DNA from: Fratercula arctica
Taxonomy: Eukaryota > Chordata > Aves > Charadriiformes > Alcidae
DNA: 64,000 bases
Reading direction: 5' to 3'
NCBI GenBank assembly: GCA_947846985.1
Contig: CANTUZ010000025.1
Span: forward strand, 8,244,100 to 8,308,099
The translations under genes and the position numbers were made by a program. A model generated the notes under the pieces. That model was not told the DNA's origin. It made no database searches and was given only the letters and a program-made list of their open reading frames with translations. Shown in pieces: positions 58,257 to 64,000 of the stretch; position 1 is the first letter of the stretch, and each line of letters opens with the position of its first letter.

Positions 58257-58615
58257 TGTGGGAAAGCAACGGAAGATCGGCGAGGAGGATTGTAAATATG
58301 CTCAAGTGACTGGAACCTGGGGTACTGGAAAACACATATATCACATTAATTGTTATTCAGTCTCCGGTGCTTGCAAGAAAAACACTTGCACTTAGATAAC
58401 ATAAGTCTGTGATGGACTCCGGGACACCTTATCTAGCCGCTTGAGAATCCTGGCCTGTTGTTAAAGAAGATCAAAGCACAGTGGGAAAACTATGCCTGTT
58501 TGAACCCTTTTAAATACCAGCGAGAACAGGGAGTCCGCATGCGCTCTTGCTAACAAGGGCTCTCTCTCGCGCCGCAGTGCCCGCGGTCCCTGCTTGCGTG
58601 CCTCTGCCCGGGTGT
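58257..58615 (+). mobile_element. Family D LTR, interrupted by provirus P2
   Basis: Matches 41767-42125 from TGTGGGAAAGCAACGG to GCCCGGGTGTTG. It keeps the promoter stretch GAACCCTTTTAAATACC (about 58502-58518). At about 58616 it is broken by the P2 LTR; its remaining 3' part would lie beyond the window. Confidence 0.85.
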
Positions 58616-58988
58616 TGTTGACGCGGAAGGCTCGAGCAATAACATGCAGACCAATGTGATCAGGTTAATGCCACTTTATTCAACCTAAGTGTTACATTTA
58701 TAGTATTATGATTTCTGTTCACACGCTCTAACTCCTACTAATTGGCTGCATGTTATCCTCACGAGCTGTCCACGCGCTTAATTCTTTCTTGTCATTGGTC
58801 AACCTTTCTTGACGTATGATGTTTTCAATTCCTTTGTTACACTTCTTTCTGGTCAGCACCTCCTTATCTCATGTCCGACAGTAACCTTTCTTAAACTCAT
58901 GTCAAGGCAGGCCTACACAGCTGCTACCAACTCCTCAGTGCTTGGAGTGTTCATAGGGTGACCTCGTTGTATTAGAAATCCTTCCACA
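58616..58988 (-). mobile_element. P2 3' LTR (family C2)
   Basis: On the minus strand U3 begins TGTGGAAGGATTTC after the polypurine tract. GTGTTACATTTATAGTATTA and ACTTTATTCAACC (AATAAA in reverse) match family C, but U3 and U5 differ strongly from P1's LTRs. The left edge is uncertain by about 3 bases. Confidence 0.8.
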
Positions 58989-59222
58989 AATCCCCCTTTT
59001 TGTTTTTGAACACTCCAAGACTCTTCAGTTGCAAGCATTACTTGATTAAACCATATTTTTCTTACCATGCGCTCCAAGCCTCTTTGCAAACAATAGAACA
59101 GACAAGGAACAATTAACAACACAACAAATACCACGATCAAAATCATTACACCTATCTTTAAAAGGGATGCAACCCAGCCTGTGATTCCCCATCCTTTGAG
59201 CAGTCCTGTAAGCCAATGCCAG
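58913..59222 (-). pseudogene. P2 env TM C-terminal remnant
   Basis: The minus frame (59329-58913) enters from non-env sequence. It then encodes WHWLTGLLKGWGITGWVASL and the hydrophobic anchor ILIVVFVVLLIVPCLFYC, then a tail (RGLERMVRKIWFNQVMLA) that reads through the polypurine tract into U3. The WGITGW juxtamembrane motif and anchor match the C-terminus of the intact P1 env, so the same env lineage supplied both. All of SU and the TM ectodomain are missing. Confidence 0.75.
58989..59008 (-). other. P2 polypurine tract
   Basis: The minus strand reads AAAAACAAAAAGGGGGATT before the LTR's TGTGG. Confidence 0.8.
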
Positions 59223-59265
59223 CTACTCTCTATCTCCACAATTCCCCCTTTTTTATTTTTTATGC
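59223..59265 (-). other. Internal vestige of a family C 3' LTR edge in P2
   Basis: The minus strand has AAAAAAGGGGGAAT followed by TGTGGAGATAGAGAGTAG, i.e. the family C polypurine tract plus the first about 24 bases of its U3. This switches directly into env TM sequence, the scar of a strand transfer. Confidence 0.8.
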
Positions 59266-59855
59266 AACAAAAAGCTTGATTAATCATTTTTTGCACTATT
59301 TTCTGTAAGCAGCCTAAAATACAGCCCATGACAAGGATTGGATGACAAAGATGACATGTTTAGAAAATTTAAAACATAAGTTGCTTTATACAATTGCTCT
59401 TAAGGTGTCATACAGACAGGATTCCCCCTTTTTTGTTTATCAAGCATGGTTTTTAAGGTATGATGAATACGTTTCAGAATTGCTTGCCCAGTTGGGGAAT
59501 GAGGAATACCGGTGACATGTTTGATACCCCTTGTCTGTAAAGAGGCCTGTATTTTAGCGAACACATAAACTGGTCTGTTATCAGTTTTTACAGTTTTCGG
59601 TACTCCCATGACTGCAAGGCATTGCAACTAATGTCGAATAACATCACGAGCCTTCTCTCCTATATGAGTACTAGCTACAACAAGCTGAGAAAACAGATCA
59701 ACTGAAACATGTACATAGCGCAAACGTCCAAATTCCATAATGTGCGTAACCTCGGATTGCCAAAGTTCATCAGGTGTAAGCCCTCGCAGGGTAATCCCCG
59801 CAAATGATGGCAGAGGAGCCAGCTGCTGACAGCGCAAACGACCCTGTGAAATCAA
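59266..59855 (-). pseudogene. P2 integrase core and C-terminal-side remnant
   Basis: 59855-59628 encodes RCQQLAPLP, GLTPDELWQSEVTHI and YVHVSVDLFSQLVVA, then a stop (TAG). The frame resumes in 59627-59400 with GVPKTVKTDNRPVYVFAKIQ (second catalytic Asp), HVTGIPHSPTGQAI, and LKRIHHTLKTMLDKQKRG, where the catalytic Glu is replaced by Lys. After another stop, LYKATYVLNFLNMSSLS follows. The first catalytic Asp is also replaced (WQSE). The enzyme would be inactive even if read through. Confidence 0.75.
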
Positions 59856-60052
59856 TCATGCTAACATTTCAATCATCGTAGTTACTGTTTTTGAAAAGAT
59901 ATGTGGCAAAAATACTCTCTCTAATGCAGTCAGGCTCTTTGCGAGTGTATCATCCCACTGTCCTATCAGGGCGTAAGGTTGAAATTTTTGATGTATCATA
60001 AACAAATATACAATGTGCTGTAATGCTTTCTGAGCTGTTGGGGTTAATGAAC

Positions 60053-60260
60053 GTGGAACCTACCAGGGAGGGGGGGGCGGGCAGACACAGCACTTCAGGG
60101 CGTCCCCTGTATCTTCAAAGTGCGCTCATGTCTATCCCCCTCTCTCCGACCCGAGACAGCCCCCTTATATCCTGCCCCGGACTGAGTGGAAAAGTACAGG
60201 CTAGGGTCACTGCATGCGTGGCCAGCGCATGCCGCGAGCCTCACCAGACTCATGATCCAG
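60053..60260 (-). promoter_or_regulatory. P2 internal promoter-like LTR segment
   Basis: Counterpart of 51941-52260, with GGATATAAGGGGGCTG on the minus strand (TATA near 60170-60165). The 11-bp dyad is damaged on one arm (CGCATGCCGCG). Confidence 0.5.
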
Positions 60261-60435
60261 CTTTGCTAACTGCGGATGTCTGATACCTGACTCCCTTGTA
60301 CTCCCTTCTTGTTATCTTCTTCTTTGAAAGTTAGGTTCTCATGGATACACATATAGTTTTTCAGCAACAGTACTGAGTCCCTTTTTCCCAACATGTATAC
60401 TGGGTTTGGTTCAACTAGTAATTCTCTGTCGTGTC

Positions 60436-60910
60436 TCACTCGAACCATCCTCTATTATCCTTTACACATGCCACCCCGTGGCCCCTAGTTGGGACACAAT
60501 GATATTTTATAACTCGTACAAGGGTACGATGCAAAGCAACATCTGCAACTGATCGTATAATGCTTATTAAACATAGCAAACAGCATACTAAACATAACAG
60601 ACAGATTCCTTCCACACAGGCAATGAGTATAATTTCCTTCAACCAACCCCACCCCCAAGTCCATCCAGCAAAGAGATTTCACCCAGTGGTCTCTACAAGT
60701 TGCTGGCTCGGTCAGTGCAGTTCTTGCAACTGGGCACGGAGCGGTCACTTAGATTCATACAACACAGTCCTTTAAAATCTTGACAACCGTGTCCGTGAGC
60801 TAAAAGCAAAAAATCAATAGCAGCTCTGTTTTGCAGTGTTGCATGTTGAATACTATCTACATCTAGCAATAACTCAGAAACAGCTGTACTAGTAGCATTA
60901 CTAAATTTAT
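60436..60910 (-). pseudogene. P2 alpharetrovirus-like Env TM remnant
   Basis: Same TM as in P1 ([19 protein letters not shown]6CC in [10 protein letters not shown]). A deletion near 60740 removes the stretch after NLSD and shifts the frame. The anchor CLLCLVCCLLCLISII is intact in the next frame (60642-60436). Fused upstream to the LTR-D fragment at the same junction as in P1. Confidence 0.75.
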
Positions 60911-61224
60911 CCCTGGCAGCGAGAGAGTCTTTGTTATCAAGAATCCTTGGCATCGAAAGAGTCCTTGTTAGCAAGAGCGCATGCGGACTCCCTGTTCTTG
61001 CTGGTACTGTGCTTTGATCTTCTTCCACAACAGGCCAGGATTCTCAGGCAGCTAGATAAGGTGTCCTTGAGTCCATTACAGACTTATGTCATCTAAGCGT
61101 TTTTCTTGCAAGCACCCGAGACTGAATAACAATTAGTGTGATAGATGTGTTTTCCAGCACCCAGGTGCGAGTCCCTTGAGCGTATTTACAATCCTCCTTG
61201 CTGATCTTCCGTTGCTTTCCCATA
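60911..61224 (-). mobile_element. LTR-D fragment inside P2
   Basis: Matches 52798-53111 of P1 with the same ends and the same about 31-base promoter deletion. Confidence 0.8.
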
Positions 61225-61990
61225 TTCCACCCCCCCGCTCAAGAGACTGCTTCTGCTGGGGTTCATTTAGTCTCGCAGAGTATAACACAGAGTAATTTAC
61301 AAAGGCGTGCAATAACATATATACATATAGGAAAAAAAAAGCCCAAAACATATCTCTATAATACTGCTTGAATCAGGTGTCCTATTTCTCTTTTTCTGCC
61401 ACTTTCTCGTAGTGCGTATGGCATACTTTTGTGCTAATGCGGCACATTTCCCTTCTAATTGTTCTTTATTGTTCTTTTTTTTTTTTTTTTTCATCACTTA
61501 TGGCTGACATAAAAGTCTGCCTTTGTAACAAGAGCTCACCCTTAAGTTTCTCATTTTCCTACAGAGCATCCTATAGATTTTAGCTTAACTACTTTTCCCA
61601 ATCAACCATGATCTTATAGGCAAACAACAAACAACCAGCCATACGCCCTGCATGGGTAAGCCATTCCCGAGAGCGTAAGCATGTCGGCTGGCGAAAACTC
61701 CCCCAATATTTCAGGACTTCCATCGGTTCTACGGCCCATCATGGTCTATCTACCTGGGGTGCGCTCGCCTTACGTCTAAACATTGTGTATATACAAACTT
61801 CTTCACTTGACAGTGTGTCAGCCCTAGTCATGTACGAGAACAGTACCACACCGGGCAGAACACCTGCTCAAGCGGAGTCACCAAACGACACTGCACACAG
61901 CAACAAACAAACAGTAGCACAGATGCTGATCAGCAGATATAAATTGGCGCCCACACACACTTACACAGCAGACATACAAAAACACCAGTT
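61225..61990 (-). other. P2 unassigned internal region
   Basis: Counterpart of 53112-53999 with a short T run (61473-61492) in place of the long tract. No domain recognised. Confidence 0.5.
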
Positions 61991-63687
61991 CTATCTCAGG
62001 GAGACGGCTGGGGAGGGGAGGGGGTGAGGCGGGCAGCGGCGGGAGCGAAGTGGCTCCGGCTCCGTCCTTCTCCCCCGACATTCTGACAATACACTGCAAT
62101 ACCCCGATTCCGGCTGCGCACGCATAAGCGGTTGAGAAGGAGGAACAGACGTGATACCTGGCGCAAATGGAGGAGGCTTAAGAATGGAGGAACGCGATAA
62201 CGACTTTCGTCTCTGTTGCTGTAAAATCTCCTCCACAGTTGGAGCAGAGGCAGCCATAGCTTTAATCGGGGTTAGAGGTGGACATAAATCAGGTTCAATC
62301 TCTGGATTTATTGGGCCAGGATCAAAGGGATCTTCTGGCTCTTCACCTCCTGAATTCTGTTTTTGGTAATGTTTTTCAGAATTGGGAATTTGAGCATATT
62401 TAGGCTGAGGGTCTGCAACTGGGGGTGTCATTTCAAAAGACTGAGGTTCCTTTGGGGGAGCTTGTGGTGCCACTCCAGCAACCCCTTGCAGGGCTTGCTC
62501 TGCGGGATGCATTGCTCGTATGGCAGTGTATACAGTTCACCAAGTAACTATTATTCCTCTGGCAAGGACAAGCGCAGCGTCTCCTGCGTTTGCAATTCCT
62601 CCCCCACTTTTAGCCGCTGAGCCAAATCGTAGGACCACCCTTCAGGGAACCATAAGCAATAATCACGTATCCATACAAGCAAAAAATTTCCGAGTCAAAT
62701 ATTCATTTGCATCCTATGAACCCATCTCCGCTTCTTCTAGCATAGTACAAATCCATCTCCTCACTTTCTGTTCTTTAACACTATCTCCCTTTTCTGATAC
62801 ATTACACTGTTGCGTATCCCCAGACTCGACCGCTGCTGTTTCAGACGGATTACCCGTTCCCGGACTCCCACACACCCTCTCCTCAACCGCCTGCAAACCC
62901 TCCTTGATAACCTCATGAGCCTTTTTATAAGCAGCCCGTATCGCGCCCGCTTTCAAACCCTTATCAATTCTCTGCATTTCCGCGAGCAATTGCTGCATAG
63001 TGTTCTGTTGATCGCGGAGAGCGTCACGGAGCTCCGCAGTATCTTTAGGTGGATAGATGGTTTTCGGATGAACGTCCTCGGAGGATGATGATGTTTCCAT
63101 AGGCTGAGGAGAGTCAGGGGGAACCTGCGTGGATGACTCCGGTAGACCAGAGTATGGTGGAGCGGTCGGTTGCGGAGGCGTGAGAGGTGGCAGCGGTGGC
63201 GGCGAAAATGTCCATCTGTCAGACGCCCCCCAGAACTCCTTTTCTGACTGCTTTATTACAGGAAATGCATTGGAGTACGAACTGTTTCCCTCTTCCCCAG
63301 CTGCATCTAACACCCTCTGGGCTGTGGCAGCAATAACAGCTGCTCCATGCATGCCTGCAGTCAGTCCCTTCACCTGTCGATAAGTGCCTGCCAGGTTCCA
63401 GGCTTCCTTATTCTCTGACTGCACTGCTTCCCACATTTCCACTCCAATTTGAGTCCATGTTGAAAGGTCAAAAAACTGAGTCGGATCTCTGAGCAATCCT
63501 CATCGTCGGCACCAAGATAGTTGTTCCCGTAAAGCACTCTCACTAAGGTTTTCCCCAGCATTTTTTGCCAGCTGCAGCAAACTATACCGCTGCCTTTTCC
63601 ACGGCTGATACAGCCAAACCCATACTACCGGTCCCACTCTAGGTGGCTCCCACTTCCCGTGGGGTCGCGGATCCTCTCCTGCCTCTC
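61991..63687 (-). pseudogene. P2 gag matrix/p10-like region
   Basis: 63496-62714 is the longest gag frame (260 codons). It shows FFDLSTWTQIGVEMWEAVQS, a Pro-rich linker with PTAP (about codons 110-113, in PQPTAPPYSGL) and a heptad region ELRDALRDQQNTMQQLLAEM, ending EEAEMGS. A second frame, 62512-61991, continues with the Pro/Glu-rich part. PTAP recruits ESCRT-I for budding in functional viruses. Capsid and nucleocapsid motifs are absent. The P1 counterpart has more breaks. Confidence 0.7.
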
Positions 63688-63906
63688 TCAGGCAGCCCGG
63701 CTTACTTCATCCCACAACACTGCCCCTATTTTAGCCCAAGTATCCTGGGCAAAGGCAGCCGCCACCGTGGGAAAAAGCCCCTTGTCTCTTGCCCATACTA
63801 AAAGTGACTTCAAAGAGGCAGAATCATATTTCAGTCCTCTCATAGAGAGCATATGTTGGAGGAGCTTAACTACAGCCTCTTCTTCTTTTGAGGTTGCAGA
63901 CCCCAT
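63688..63906 (-). pseudogene. gag: P2 gag N-terminus with myristoylation signal, cut by a stop
   Basis: The ATG at 63906 opens MGSATSKEEEAVVKLLQHML, a glycine-2 myristoylation signal followed by a matrix-like helical domain (KSLLVWARDKGLFPTVAAAF, QDTWAKIGAVLWDEVSRA) resembling betaretroviral/ERVK matrix proteins. A TGA follows at codon 73. In P1 the same codon is CGA, so this stop is a single C to T change private to P2. Downstream gag is in other frames, so further frameshifts exist. P1 lacks this start region. Confidence 0.75.
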
Positions 63907-64000
63907 CTCCTCCCGGCCGCCTGCCTGATCAGAGCAGGATTTCCCTTTTTTTGATGCGCTAGCGTCTTCCCGAGTGCCGGGGCAGCACTCACTTTTCGAC
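63907..64000 (-). other. P2 leader with possible splice donor
   Basis: The minus strand has AAAAGTGAGTGCTG (near 63994-63981), a good donor match upstream of the gag ATG, where retroviral leaders often place the env donor. Confidence 0.4.

Larger units (their letters stand above)
58616..64000 (-). mobile_element. Mosaic provirus P2, related to P1 (5' end outside window)
   Basis: Minus strand. 3' LTR of a diverged C type, polypurine tract, env TM C-terminal remnant, an internal 24-base piece of family C U3 with its own polypurine tract, integrase, promoter-like segment, alpha-type TM, LTR-D fragment, T run, gag with its start codon. 59550-63700 corresponds to 51430-55720 of P1 at high similarity (a few percent difference by eye). 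It lacks P1's RNase H-env block. Target duplication cannot be tested. Confidence 0.85.

Noticed and set aside
1..64000. tRNA/rRNA genes, CRISPR arrays, bacterial operons
   Set aside because: None seen; the content is vertebrate nuclear DNA.

Overview
The window is avian nuclear DNA, most likely from a neognath bird. It holds no recognisable complete host gene. The diagnostic content is repetitive: several truncated CR1 LINEs with the bird-type 3' end (ATTCTATGATTCT), many ERV-L-type LTRs and pol/gag remnants, and two compact alpharetrovirus-like/ERVK-group proviruses using a tRNA-Trp primer site. The species cannot be fixed from the sequence. The density and nesting of retroelements suggest a low-recombination or heterochromatic region such as the W chromosome, but that is inference.

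Layout. 1-6401 is a stack of insertions: the 3' half of one ERV-L (integrase, 3' LTR), the 5' part of a second ERV-L (LTR, Lys-type primer site, broken gag) cut by an antisense CR1, then a sense CR1, then an antisense ERV-L-type LTR (family A) holding a 943-bp solo LTR with a perfect 5-bp target duplication. 6402-18108 is mostly unremarkable sequence with two LTRs of family B, a clean solo LTR of family A (10811-11546, TSD ATTCT) and an antisense CR1. 18109-20086 is an internally rearranged ERV-L. 21150-21660 is a CpG island, the best promoter candidate for a host gene. 23235-27471 holds two overlapping-content CR1 copies. 30379-32914 is a cluster of family A LTR pieces in both orientations with a nested 350-bp solo LTR (TSD CTCCTC). 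35302-39367 holds further LTRs, and 40025-42559 is a CR1 split by a solo LTR of family D.

48132-56220 (minus strand) is a complete provirus, P1: two 413-bp LTRs, 6-bp TSD ACAGTA, a tRNA-Trp-type primer site and polypurine tract. Its interior is a mosaic. In 5' to 3' order it has a gag remnant, a pyrimidine-tract region, an LTR-D fragment fused to an alpharetrovirus-like Env TM remnant, another promoter-like LTR segment, the integrase core, RNase H, the integrase C-terminus, and an uninterrupted 407-codon gamma-type env. 58616-64000 is a second related provirus, P2 (5' end outside the window), inserted into another LTR-D. P2 shares the same scrambled backbone but lacks the RNase H-env block, so the rearranged genome was itself copied, by retrotransposition or segmental duplication.

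The most interesting items are the intact env, the shared mosaic architecture with junctions at short homologies and polypurine-like tracts, and a possible small host exon at 56370-56578. All homology statements rest on motif recognition by eye; no database search was possible.
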